A stretch of 64,000 nucleotides of DNA, from assembly GCF_001442615.1 (NCBI RefSeq), contig NZ_LMXN01000011.1, positions 1 through 64,000 on the forward strand. The letters run 5' to 3'. Below are positions 51,549 through 59,764 of this stretch, piece after piece. The position numbers were made by a program, and so were the translations under genes. This DNA comes from Algoriphagus resistens (GTDB taxonomy: Bacteria > Bacteroidota > Bacteroidia > Cytophagales > Cyclobacteriaceae). How positions within the stretch are numbered: position 1 is the first letter of the stretch; every line of letters starts with the position of its first letter. The notes under the pieces were generated by a model that was not told where the DNA came from, did no database searches, and saw only the letters and a list, made by a program, of their open reading frames with translations.

Positions 51549-52973
51549 TTAATTATCTATTCTGACTAATTCAGGCTGTAGTTTGCTTAATTCTACTTCA
51601 GCTACTTTCTCATCTTCAGTGCTAAACCGGATAGCTAACGCCACCACGCCCGAAACTACGATCAGTCCTCCGATTATTAGATATCCGGCAGAAACGGCAC
51701 TTGCAGCTGCTGCTGATTGAGCCACGGCGGCAGCTTCTGCCCCCAGTGTTTCGCTCGCAATAAGAGCGGCTTTTTCCGCTACAGCGGACTTTGAACTCAA
51801 GAAAAGCGCAGCCAAAAATGCGCCGAAATTCCCCCCGGCCCCTACGATTCCGGAGATGGATCCGATGGCTTTTCTGTTAACAAACGGCACAACAGAGAAC
51901 GTTGCCCCCTCTGCCATCTGTACAGTCAAGCTGAATGCTACAAGTAATCCAAACCCAAGCGCCAGGCTGGTGGTCAGGGAAAATAAACTTAGCATCAGTC
52001 CCTCGGCAATCAAGATTGCAGCCAAAAACCAGACTCTACCTTTCAATCCTTTTGTTTTCCCATATTTGTCCCCAAAAAATCCGCCTAGTGTCCTGGCAAA
52101 AATATTCATCAGGGCAAAAGAGAGAACGATATTTCCTGCAGTAATCCGTTCGAGTTGAAACGTGTTTTGGAGGTAATCATCCATGGTGCCATATACCGTC
52201 AGTTCTATTCCAAAGCATGCAGCATAAACGATGAAAAGCAACCAGACACGGTAGTCTTTCACCGCTTCCATAAATCCGACTTTGTCCTTTTTAGCGGAAG
52301 GTACTTTCATGCCTCTTGCCTCTAATTCTTTGAAATTGCCCTCGGGAGTGTCTTTGGTAAAGAAATAATATACTAATCCCATCCCAAAGCATACAATTCC
52401 GGCTATCACCATAGAGTATCTCCAGGCATCCGCTTCCGCAACTCCCAAGCCAATTACTATAGCTGCGATGATCGGCATGCCCAATCTGTTTGCGCCCCCG
52501 CCGAGATTCCCCCATCCGGCAGAAGTGGCATTGGCTGTTCCTACCACATTGGATGCAAACATCAGGGAAGTATGTACCTGGGTAATGACAAAAGAAGCTC
52601 CGATGAATCCTGTGAGCAGTCTGCAAATGTAAAATTGCATAGGAGTCTGTACCAGGCCGCTAAAAATCACCGGAATAGATCCTAGGATAAGTAGCCAGGT
52701 ATAGCAAAGCCTTGGGCCATATTTATCACATAGCTTGCCGATCAATAGCCTGGCGAAAACAGTTCCCGCTACTGCAAGAACGGTTGCGTTCCATTTTTGT
52801 GCAGGAGTTAGGCCCAGGTCCTTGACTACGTCTGGCATGAAAGGCACAATGCCGAACCATGCAAAAAAGCAGATGAAGAATGCGATGGAAGTGATCCAGA
52901 AAGTCCGGATCGAAACAGTTTTAAAATCCAATAGATTTAACCGTGTTGCTTTGTGTGTAAGTAGTGGTTGCAT
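51549..52973 (-). CDS. NarK-type nitrate/nitrite MFS transporter
   Basis: 474 residues with about twelve transmembrane helices. The family features are FFICFFAWFGIVPFMPDVVKDLGLTPAQKWN near the N-terminus and two glycine-rich nitrate signatures: AGWGNLGGGANRLGMP (about 155-170) and GSISGIVGAGGNFGAFLAALFL (about 375-396). It moves nitrate in or exchanges it with nitrite at the inner membrane. It lies between the regulator genes and the reductase and has the same promoter as nirB. Confidence 0.92.
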   Translation of the reverse strand: MQPLLTHKATRLNLLDFKTVSIRTFWITSIAFFICFFAWFGIVPFMPDVVKDLGLTPAQKWNATVLAVAGTVFARLLIGKLCDKYGPRLCYTWLLILGSIPVIFSGLVQTPMQFYICRLLTGFIGASFVITQVHTSLMFASNVVGTANATSAGWGNLGGGANRLGMPIIAAIVIGLGVAEADAWRYSMVIAGIVCFGMGLVYYFFTKDTPEGNFKELEARGMKVPSAKKDKVGFMEAVKDYRVWLLFIVYAACFGIELTVYGTMDDYLQNTFQLERITAGNIVLSFALMNIFARTLGGFFGDKYGKTKGLKGRVWFLAAILIAEGLMLSLFSLTTSLALGFGLLVAFSLTVQMAEGATFSVVPFVNRKAIGSISGIVGAGGNFGAFLAALFLSSKSAVAEKAALIASETLGAEAAAVAQSAAAASAVSAGYLIIGGLIVVSGVVALAIRFSTEDEKVAEVELSKLQPELVRIDN

Positions 52974-52994
52974 AATACTTATTTTTATCTTGGT

Positions 52995-53024
52995 TAAAAT
53001 TAAGTATTAATACGTAATTACAAT
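52995..53024 (-). promoter_or_regulatory. Promoter of the NarK-type transporter
   Basis: Minus strand: ATTG at 53024-53021, an 18-nt spacer TAATTACGTATTAATACT, then TAATTTTA at 53002-52995, about 22 nt before the ATG. The spacer matches that of the nirB promoter in 17 of 18 bases. A second TACGTA at 53031 lies 20 bp further upstream. Confidence 0.65.
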
Positions 53025-53055
53025 ACTGAATACGTAATTTTTTTAGATAAAAATT

Positions 53056-53093
53056 AAAAAAAACCACTTAGTATGGCTTTAAGTGGTTTTTTT
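53056..53093 (-). terminator. Terminator of the two-component regulator operon
   Basis: CCACTTA pairs with TAAGTGG within long A and T runs, extending the stem to about 14 bp around a 9-nt loop. It lies 28 nt after the response-regulator stop on the minus strand and could work in both directions. Confidence 0.8.
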
Positions 53094-53120
53094 GACTACG
53101 TATAAAATCGGGTACTCTAC

Positions 53121-53783
53121 TTAGATTAGATTTAATTCTCTGGATTTTGTGGTCAGCTCAACGAGGTTCTTAACATTTAATTTTTTCATCAGATTGAAGC
53201 GGTGTACTTCAGCAGTTCTCTTGCTGATTTCCAGAGCATCTGCAATTTCGTTGTTTCCTTTTCCTTCAAGTATTTGCTCTAGGATCTGTTTTTCTCTGTT
53301 GGTCAGATTGGCCAGTTCTTCTGCGTAAACATCACTTTTGCTGGATGGTTTGGCTTTTCCACTGACAAAATTATTGATGATGTAGGCAGAAACATCCCCG
53401 GCAAAAAATTTCCCGCCACTTGAAATCGTATGTAAGGCCTTCAAGAACTCACTTTTAGACGAGCCTTTGAGTAAATAGCCATCAGCTCCAGCTTGAATAG
53501 CTTCCACCACATACTCTTCTGAGTCATGCATGGATAACACCAGTTTTTTGATGTTGGGAAAGGTTTTGGTCATTTCCTTGACCACTTCAAGGCCATTCAT
53601 CTTTGGCATACGAATGTCCACTATCAATAAATCAGGGTTTCTGGCTGCTATTACCTCGAGGGCCTCTTCACCGTTAGCCGCTTCATCGATTACCTCAAAC
53701 TCTTTTTCACTTTCTAATAACGACTTGATTCCATCACGGACCAATTCATGATCATCTGCTAAAACTATCTTAATTGGGTTCAT
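53121..53783 (-). CDS. NarL/FixJ-type response regulator
   Basis: 220 residues. The receiver domain holds Asp10-Asp11 and the phosphorylation site Asp56 (LLIVDIRMPKMNG). A LuxR-type helix-turn-helix lies near the C-terminus (LTNREKQILEQILEGKGNNEIADALEISKRTAEVHRFNLMKKL, about 157-200). It pairs with the upstream NarX-like kinase. In the gap between the two genes lie two TACGTA motifs, which may be its own binding sites. It probably switches the nitrate genes on. Confidence 0.9.
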   Translation of the reverse strand: MNPIKIVLADDHELVRDGIKSLLESEKEFEVIDEAANGEEALEVIAARNPDLLIVDIRMPKMNGLEVVKEMTKTFPNIKKLVLSMHDSEEYVVEAIQAGADGYLLKGSSKSEFLKALHTISSGGKFFAGDVSAYIINNFVSGKAKPSSKSDVYAEELANLTNREKQILEQILEGKGNNEIADALEISKRTAEVHRFNLMKKLNVKNLVELTTKSRELNLI

Positions 53784-53798
53784 ATGCGTTTAAGTAAA

Positions 53799-53826
53799 TA
53801 CGTAGTAAAGAAACTGAATTTACGTA
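53799..53826. promoter_or_regulatory. Two TACGTA motifs before the response-regulator gene
   Basis: TACGTA at 53799-53804 and 53821-53826 are 22 bp apart in the 59-bp gap between the kinase stop and the regulator start. The minus strand reads CTACGTATTTACTTA, close to the element inside the nirB promoter. Confidence 0.45.
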
Positions 53827-53842
53827 TAAAAATCTAGGAAAT

Positions 53843-55654
53843 CTAAGTTAAAGGTACGTTGAGGGTAACTTTGGTTCCTTCGTTGGGAGAGGAGTTGATG
53901 AAGAGTCTTCCGTTAATGTATTTTACCCGCTCTTTCATAAAAGTGAGCCCCATGCCACCCTCTTCATCCGGCTTGGACTTAAGTTTTGATTTATCAAAAC
54001 CCTTTCCGTTATCATCGACGATAATGCTGAGAATATTCTGGCTATGGGAGACCGTAACGATAATATGGGATGATTCAGCGTATTTAATCGCATTGTTGAT
54101 GGCTTCCTGTGTGATGCGGTAAAGGTTGATTTCCACTAAAGAATCCAGCCGCTGGTTGAAATCAGATTTATTGAATAGCACAATATCCTTTCCTGTAAGC
54201 TTAGAAAGTTCCTGGGTCAGTTCTGTAAGGGCGGGAACTATGCCATAATCTTTTAATTCCGGAGGCGTCAGGTTGAAAGTCGCTGTTCGCACTCCTTTGA
54301 TAATATTGGATGTGAGTTCTTTGAGTTTTATAATCTTGGCTTCGGCCTTCTCAGGATCAGAAGAGTCCACACTCTCAAGAAGGTATTTCAATCCGGTGAG
54401 CATCTGGCCGATGCCGTCATGAATGTCTTTTGCAATGCGGTTTTGCTCATTTTCCTGATTCTCGATGATTTGTCTTGAAATTACCTTTTGTTGGTGCATT
54501 TTCTCCTCAAAACTCTCCTTAGTCAACTGCTCTACCTGATGCATAAACTCTTTTCGCTTGGTGATATCCAGGCAGATCAAGATCAATTCGGATTTGTCTT
54601 CCGCCGAATTGAAGGGAATCATGGATACGTCAAGCCAGATGTCTTCCCCTGTTTGGGAGGTGGTTTTTAATTCACCTTCCCATCCTGCTTTTTTGTTTTC
54701 TGCAATAATTCGGTCAATGGTAAGTTTCTCATTCTCCAAAGGAGAGAGAACATCAGAAATTTTAGCATGGATACTGAATTTTTGGGCTTTGAAAAGCCTG
54801 CTGAAGCGCTCTCCCATATGGGTGATGTATCCTTCGGGAGTTATTCTGGCAAACAGCAGAATCTGATCCATGGCTTTGCTAAGGGCTTGCAATTCCCTGA
54901 CAGACTTTTCTTTTGACTGACTGAGAATATCTGCATTTTTGGCCATTTGGATTGCTTTTTCCTCAGCACTCATCAGCTCGTGAATACTTGCTTTCATGGC
55001 TTTTGCGGAAGGCCAAAAGATGATCAAAAACTCGCCGACCAAGACCAGAAGTGTAAACAATGTGATGAGCAGTTCCAGACGCTGCAGGCTTGCGACCTTT
55101 TCCTTGGCCTCATGATCGTACTGATTCACAATCTCATCCATTTTGGTGAGAAACCTATTCGCATTAGACTCAATAATCTTCAATTGCCCGGCGATGGCGG
55201 TGGAATCATCAGAAGTATTGGATTTGAGAAAAAGGAAATTCTGGGTTGCCTCAGACACCTGATTGAAATCAGGATTGATCTGCTCAAACATTTTTGAGAC
55301 TTCCGGACTGTTGTCCACAAAGAAATCCTGGGATTCATCTCCACGCTGCAGAACCTGGTGGGCTTCTGTCCATCGGTTCAATGTATGTTGGACTGAGTCT
55401 ATCAGTGCGCTGGAGGTCTCGGCAGACTGTGCATGGGAAAGTAAGAGCACTTCCTTATTCAGCTTCTGGCTGAGCATGCGCTGGCGGCCGGCCACATTGA
55501 CCAGGCGGCTGTCATTTTCCTGATCATTCAGGTATTTTCTGATGAGAATCTGGCTTGCAATCAGTGAGATGGCTATTGCCCCCAGGGCAATGATGTAGAG
55601 TCTGCGGAGACGATTAAAAGTTTCTTGATCCAGCGATCGCGATGTACCGGTCAT
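53843..55654 (-). CDS. NarX-like sensor histidine kinase
   Basis: 603 residues. Transmembrane helix 1 is about 19-38. The periplasmic part starts with a PilJ/NarX-type segment NVAGRQRMLSQKLNKE (53-68) and ends at helix 2 (about 194-214). Then come a coiled coil, a PAS domain (about 270-375), HisKA_3 with the phosphorylated His412 (AKDIHDGIGQM) and an HATPase domain (DNGKGFD, GGMGLTFMKERV). The periplasmic motif is related to the nitrate-binding P-box region of NarX, so nitrate or nitrite is the likely signal, which is inference. It is cotranscribed with nirB, nirD and DUF4202. Confidence 0.88.
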   Translation of the reverse strand: MTGTSRSLDQETFNRLRRLYIIALGAIAISLIASQILIRKYLNDQENDSRLVNVAGRQRMLSQKLNKEVLLLSHAQSAETSSALIDSVQHTLNRWTEAHQVLQRGDESQDFFVDNSPEVSKMFEQINPDFNQVSEATQNFLFLKSNTSDDSTAIAGQLKIIESNANRFLTKMDEIVNQYDHEAKEKVASLQRLELLITLFTLLVLVGEFLIIFWPSAKAMKASIHELMSAEEKAIQMAKNADILSQSKEKSVRELQALSKAMDQILLFARITPEGYITHMGERFSRLFKAQKFSIHAKISDVLSPLENEKLTIDRIIAENKKAGWEGELKTTSQTGEDIWLDVSMIPFNSAEDKSELILICLDITKRKEFMHQVEQLTKESFEEKMHQQKVISRQIIENQENEQNRIAKDIHDGIGQMLTGLKYLLESVDSSDPEKAEAKIIKLKELTSNIIKGVRTATFNLTPPELKDYGIVPALTELTQELSKLTGKDIVLFNKSDFNQRLDSLVEINLYRITQEAINNAIKYAESSHIIVTVSHSQNILSIIVDDNGKGFDKSKLKSKPDEEGGMGLTFMKERVKYINGRLFINSSPNEGTKVTLNVPLT

Positions 55655-55658
55655 TTGA

Positions 55659-56237
55659 TTAGGTAATGGCTTCTTTGACTAATTCTATGCTTTCAGGAGA
55701 TAATGGTAATTGCAGTGCGGCACGATGTCCTTTGTCAGACATTTTCGCCCAGGTTTTTTTAAGGATATCGATAACTTTGGCAGATTCATGTTTGGAGGCA
55801 AATTCTTCGAAATAATATTCGAGAAATACCAGGCAAATGACATCTTCCATGGTTTGGGTTTCAGGATCCGTTTTAAGTTGCTTCTTTCTGATCAGGAATT
55901 TTGTCCGCTCGATGACTTCCTCTTGGAAGCCCACTTCTTCCAAAATAGTGGCAGCCATGTCGGCATGCATTTTTTTTAATTCTTCCCGCCACTTGAGATA
56001 CCCCACTCTATCCATGGGGTAATCAGACCTGGGGATCTTCCATCTTCCGATATGCTGTGCCCTCACGGCCAGCTGCATAGCTTCGGAAGCCTCGGGTTCA
56101 AACAGATCTAGCTTCTCTGTCATTCGGATGGAGTAAAGCAGTTCTTTTGCTATCTCTTTGCCGTCTACTACTTCTTTTATAGGGTCTTCCGCGTTGACCT
56201 GGTCGATCAGCGAGATCGCTTTCTGGAATTTGTTCAT
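55659..56237 (-). CDS. DUF4202 protein
   Basis: 192 residues with no signal peptide. The family block RAQHIGRWKIPRSDYPMDRVGYLKWREELKKMHADMAATIL (about 65-110) has conserved His, Arg, Trp and Asp in an arrangement that resembles HD-type metal-dependent hydrolases. Its role is unknown. It lies between nirD (12 nt gap) and the sensor kinase (4 nt gap), so it belongs to the operon and may have a regulatory or metabolic link with nitrite reduction. Confidence 0.85.
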   Translation of the reverse strand: MNKFQKAISLIDQVNAEDPIKEVVDGKEIAKELLYSIRMTEKLDLFEPEASEAMQLAVRAQHIGRWKIPRSDYPMDRVGYLKWREELKKMHADMAATILEEVGFQEEVIERTKFLIRKKQLKTDPETQTMEDVICLVFLEYYFEEFASKHESAKVIDILKKTWAKMSDKGHRAALQLPLSPESIELVKEAIT

Positions 56238-56249
56238 GTATATATTGGA

Positions 56250-56627
56250 TTAATCTGCGAATCCAATATATACATTTCCCTCTTGAATCCTGACCGGATA
56301 GGTCGCAATGCTGTATTCTTCACCGTTCAAATTGCTGCCGTCTTCCAGAGAAAAGGTCTTCTTATGAAGTGGACAGGCAACTTTTGGGATTCCCTGAAAA
56401 TCGCCGATCATACCCCGGGAAAGGACCATTTCCATCTTATGGGGACATAGATTTTGACAGGCATACCAGGAATTTGTCCTGGTAAAATGATAAACCGCGA
56501 TTTGCTTGGAGTTGTATTTCACACAGGCCCCTGCATTCTCTGGAAAGTCTTCTGTCTGACCTACTTTAATCCAATGAATAGCTTGCTGCTCGGCTACGGA
56601 TTGATAGTTTTTTAATAATTCTTCCAT
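56250..56627 (-). CDS. nirD: Nitrite reductase small subunit (Rieske type)
   Basis: 125 residues. The Rieske-like ferredoxin fold has CPHKMEMVLSRG and ACPLHKKTFSLEDG. The Cys-x-His and Cys-x2-His ligand pairs are intact, so a 2Fe-2S centre is plausible, unlike some NirD proteins that lost it. It pairs with NirB for the NADH-dependent six-electron reduction of nitrite to ammonium in the cytoplasm, and follows nirB by 18 nt. Confidence 0.92.
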   Translation of the reverse strand: MEELLKNYQSVAEQQAIHWIKVGQTEDFPENAGACVKYNSKQIAVYHFTRTNSWYACQNLCPHKMEMVLSRGMIGDFQGIPKVACPLHKKTFSLEDGSNLNGEEYSIATYPVRIQEGNVYIGFAD

Positions 56628-56645
56628 AATCTTATTCTTGTTGGA

Positions 56646-59156
56646 TTACCAGGGTCTAGGCATTTTTTGATCCCGCATCGGCACAAACACCAAGCTTTCG
56701 TCAGTTTCATCGGAATTGACAAATGGCTTAAACCGCTTCATCATCTGGGGGTCCTCAATGGCTTCCTTCCATTCACAGGCATATCGCTGAACCAGTTCGT
56801 CCATTTCTGCTTCAAGTTCTTCGGCAATTCCTAAACTGTCTTCTACGACCACTTTTTTCAAGTATTCTATTCCGCCTTCCAGCTTATCCAGCCATGGGGC
56901 TGTGCGCTGCAATGGAGCGGCTGTTCTGATGTAATAAACCAGGAACCTGTCCAGGTATTTGATGCAGGTTTCATCATCTAATTTTTCGGCAAGAAGAACA
57001 GCATGCTTCGGTGTAGCTCCCCCGTTACCACATACAAAGAGGTTCCAACCGCCTTCTACGGCGATCACGCCAAAGTCTTTTCCGCGGGCTTCTGCACATT
57101 CGCGGATACAGCCCGATACGCCGCCTTTTAGTTTGTGGGGGGAGCGAAGTCCTTTGTAGCGCTCCTCGATCCGGATCGCAAAACTCACGCTGTCGTGCAA
57201 ACCATAGCGGCACCATGTTGATCCCACACAGCTTTTGACAGTTCTGAGTGATTTGCCGTAGGCATGCCCGCTTTCGAATCCTGCATCGATAAGCTCTTTC
57301 CAGATCATAGGTAGCTCATGAAGCTGAGCTCCGAAAAGGTCTATTCTTTGTCCTCCGGTAATTTTGGTGTAGAGATCGTATTTCTTGGCTACCTGTCCCA
57401 GCACCATTAATTTATCAGGAGTGATCTCTCCTCCTGGGACTCTTGGTACCACTGAGTAGGTGCCGTTTCGCTGGATATTGGCCAGAAACCTATCGTTTGA
57501 ATCCTGAATGGGAGCCTGGCGATTGGCCGTTTCCATATAGATACTGGCGAAAATTGAAGCCAGCACGGGCTTACAAGTCTCACAGCCGTGTCCTTTTCCA
57601 TGCCTATCCAGTGCTTCGTCAAAATCCATAATACTGTGGAGCTTTACCAAATCATACATTTCCTGGCGGCTATACTCGAAGTGCTCACAGATCGTTTCTT
57701 TCACTTCCTGTCCCATAGACTTCAGGGTAGCGGTAACAAGGTCAGTTACCATCGGCTTACATCCACCGCAGGAACTGGAAGCTTTTGTTTGCTTTACCAC
57801 ATCTGAAAAACTGCAGCAGGCACCGCTGGTGATTGAATCACATATGGTTCCTTTACTGACTGCTTCACAGGAGCAGATCTGAGCAGTGTCAGGCAAGTCG
57901 AGCACTGAGCCCAATGCACTTTTACTTTCGCCTCCTCTGGAACCCAAGATCAAATCTTCTGGATTCTCAGGTAATTTCATCGCATTGATGTACAGCTGGA
58001 AAAGAGTATTGTAGTCAGAGGAATCACCGACCATGATACCGCCAAGTAGTTGGGAACCGTTTTTTGTGATGTTAATTCTCTTATAAACCCCGCGCTGCTT
58101 GTTTTCATAGACGATTGCAGTGATCTCTTCATTTTCGATAAAAGGATCTCCGAAAGAAGCCACTTCTGTCCCAACCAATTTCAGTTGTGTGGACATATCA
58201 ATCGAAGGACTCATGAGTTTTTCGCCTCCGGTGATCTGATCTACGGCAACTCCAGCCATCTCGTAACCTGGCGCTACCAGTCCATAGATACCATTATTGT
58301 ATAGTGCGACTTCTCCGATTGCATAGATAGCCGGATCAGAAGTCTGCATTTTGTTATTCACATATACTCCGCCTCTTTCGCCTGTTTTCAGACCACATTT
58401 CACCGCCAACTCGTCTCTCGGACGGATTCCTGCGGAAATAATCAGCATGTCCGTATCCAGATAAGAATCGTCTGTAAACTGGATTTTTTCAACTCCTTCT
58501 TCTCCTATGATTTCTTGTGAGTTTTTGCCTAAGTGGATATTCATACCCAGACTCTCTATTTTGCTTTGAAGCATATCGCTGGCAGCTTTGTCCAGTTGGC
58601 GGGGCATTAGACGTGGGGCAAATTCGATCACGTCGGTTTGTAGCCCGAGTTCTTTCGCCGCATTTGCAGCTTCCAGCCCCAGGAGTCCACCCCCTAAAAC
58701 AGATGCCTTGAATTTTCCCTCATGCTTCAGCTTCTGGGCGTAACCCTTAATGGCATCGAGGTCTTCGATTGTTCTATAGATAAATACGCCTGGCTTGTCT
58801 ACCCCTTTGATATTGGGGACAAAGCAGGAAGAGCCAGTGGCCAAAATAAGGTAGTCGTATTCGAAATAGTCGTGCTTGTGGGTGAAAACCCGTTTCGTTT
58901 CCGCATCAATTGAAGTGATCATTTCTCCTGTACGTAGCGTGATATTATTCTCTGCGTACCAGTTGCGGGGTGCCAAAAGCAGTTTATCTGCCGAATCTAG
59001 CGAGAAGTACTCACTGAGGTGGACGCGATCATATGCTGGTCTGGATTCTTCCCCGAAGACTACTACTTCAAACTGATCAGCAAGTGGGTGGTCAACCAGT
59101 TTCTCGCAGAACTTGTACCCCACCATTCCATTTCCTATGACAATAACTTTTTTCAT
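56646..59156 (-). CDS. nirB: Assimilatory NADH-dependent nitrite reductase large subunit
   Basis: 836 residues. Order: FAD/NADH oxidoreductase (IVIGNGMVGYKF at the start, ASVLGGGLLGLEAANAA near 150), a BFD-like 2Fe-2S domain (about 430-485, CSCEAVSKG...CGGCKPM) with a second cysteine-rich block (GHGCETCKP near 525), the ferredoxin-like half domain (about 560-620), and the siroheme/4Fe-4S domain with SCVGSTWC and GCIREC (about 640-690). The length is standard. It is the first gene of the cluster and its ATG lies directly after leader element D. Confidence 0.95.
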   Translation of the reverse strand: MKKVIVIGNGMVGYKFCEKLVDHPLADQFEVVVFGEESRPAYDRVHLSEYFSLDSADKLLLAPRNWYAENNITLRTGEMITSIDAETKRVFTHKHDYFEYDYLILATGSSCFVPNIKGVDKPGVFIYRTIEDLDAIKGYAQKLKHEGKFKASVLGGGLLGLEAANAAKELGLQTDVIEFAPRLMPRQLDKAASDMLQSKIESLGMNIHLGKNSQEIIGEEGVEKIQFTDDSYLDTDMLIISAGIRPRDELAVKCGLKTGERGGVYVNNKMQTSDPAIYAIGEVALYNNGIYGLVAPGYEMAGVAVDQITGGEKLMSPSIDMSTQLKLVGTEVASFGDPFIENEEITAIVYENKQRGVYKRINITKNGSQLLGGIMVGDSSDYNTLFQLYINAMKLPENPEDLILGSRGGESKSALGSVLDLPDTAQICSCEAVSKGTICDSITSGACCSFSDVVKQTKASSSCGGCKPMVTDLVTATLKSMGQEVKETICEHFEYSRQEMYDLVKLHSIMDFDEALDRHGKGHGCETCKPVLASIFASIYMETANRQAPIQDSNDRFLANIQRNGTYSVVPRVPGGEITPDKLMVLGQVAKKYDLYTKITGGQRIDLFGAQLHELPMIWKELIDAGFESGHAYGKSLRTVKSCVGSTWCRYGLHDSVSFAIRIEERYKGLRSPHKLKGGVSGCIRECAEARGKDFGVIAVEGGWNLFVCGNGGATPKHAVLLAEKLDDETCIKYLDRFLVYYIRTAAPLQRTAPWLDKLEGGIEYLKKVVVEDSLGIAEELEAEMDELVQRYACEWKEAIEDPQMMKRFKPFVNSDETDESLVFVPMRDQKMPRPW

Positions 59157-59248
59157 CTGTATGTATTTTATTGTTTATAGTCAGATGGAATCTCGCATGA
59201 TAGAAAATCAAACCGTATTGTGGTGCTTAGGATCATGCTCGATTTCAT
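59157..59248 (-). repeat. Dispersed leader element, copy D
   Basis: 92-nt copy on the minus strand that ends exactly at the nirB ATG. The arms ATGAAATCGAGCATG and CATGCGAGATTCCAT are unchanged, while the 34-nt loop differs almost completely from the other copies and shifts any reading frame. Together with the promoter at 59268-59297 it would form most of the nirB 5' untranslated region. Confidence 0.8.
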
Positions 59249-59267
59249 GGCTACGTATTTTAGAACT

Positions 59268-59297
59268 CAAATATAAGTATAAATACGTAATTACAAA
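59268..59297 (-). promoter_or_regulatory. Promoter of the nirB operon
   Basis: Minus strand: TTTG at 59297-59294, an 18-nt spacer TAATTACGTATTTATACT, then TATATTTG at 59275-59268, a textbook Bacteroidota -33/-7 pair. Transcription would start near 59261, just upstream of leader element D. TACGTA motifs also lie at 59252 and 59284. Confidence 0.75.
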
Positions 59298-59313
59298 TAA
59301 AATACTAAAGAAA

Positions 59314-59332
59314 TACTTATTATAAATAAGTA
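59314..59332. promoter_or_regulatory. 19-bp palindrome upstream of the nirB promoter
   Basis: TACTTAT-TATAA-ATAAGTA is a perfect inverted repeat of a heptamer that also fits the E. coli NarL consensus TACYYMT. Its centre is about 62 bp upstream of the inferred transcription start, a usual place for an activator. Confidence 0.55.
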
Positions 59333-59712
59333 TGAAACAGCAGGAGGGAATGAATGAAGGCTTGTCAGTGGCTTTAAAATGACTTTTTACCAGATTAAGT
59401 ATCTAGATACTTGTTTTTAGAAATGAGATGAATTTAACTTCTACGTAAGTGATTTTTGAGCAAAAATCTTACTTGGTTCAGGACTTATGATTTGGATACA
59501 CATGAATGCTTTCTTCAGCCTGGCTTGCTAAAACATTCATTAAAGGGCCATCCCAATGGTATAAAAAATGTATATGGCAGGGGGCAGATCAAATCCAGCT
59601 TCTGAAGAAGCAGGATAACACAGCATGTAAAAATAAATGTAGGATTACGCTACGCTGCGGGCTCCACGACATCCTCGGCGCTCCCTGCGGTTAAATCTAT
59701 ATAGGTGTCAAA
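59333..59712. other. Spacer between nirB control region and ndk
   Basis: About 380 bp with no supported gene. A 62-codon frame (59506-59694, plus strand) has no family resemblance and is probably spurious. At 59650-59692 there is a GC-rich patch (CTACGCTGCGGGCTCCAC, then GCGCTCCCTGCGG) in otherwise AT-rich sequence. A related but shorter string, GCTACGCAAAGAGCTCCAC, occurs at 17048. Another TACGTA lies at 59442. Confidence 0.4.
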
Positions 59713-59741
59713 CAAAAAAAGCATCCCAGAAGGAATGCTTT
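59713..59741 (-). terminator. Terminator of ndk
   Basis: Minus strand: AAAGCATTCC, loop TTCT, GGGATGCTTT, then a T run. The 10-bp stem has one mismatch or wobble and ends about 24 nt after the ndk stop. Confidence 0.8.
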
Positions 59742-59764
59742 CAAAAATTATTTTAACGCTAAAA

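Noticed and set aside
59506..59694. 62-codon frame in the nirB-ndk spacer
   Set aside because: No motif, no likely start signal, and its C-terminal part comes from the GC-rich non-coding patch.
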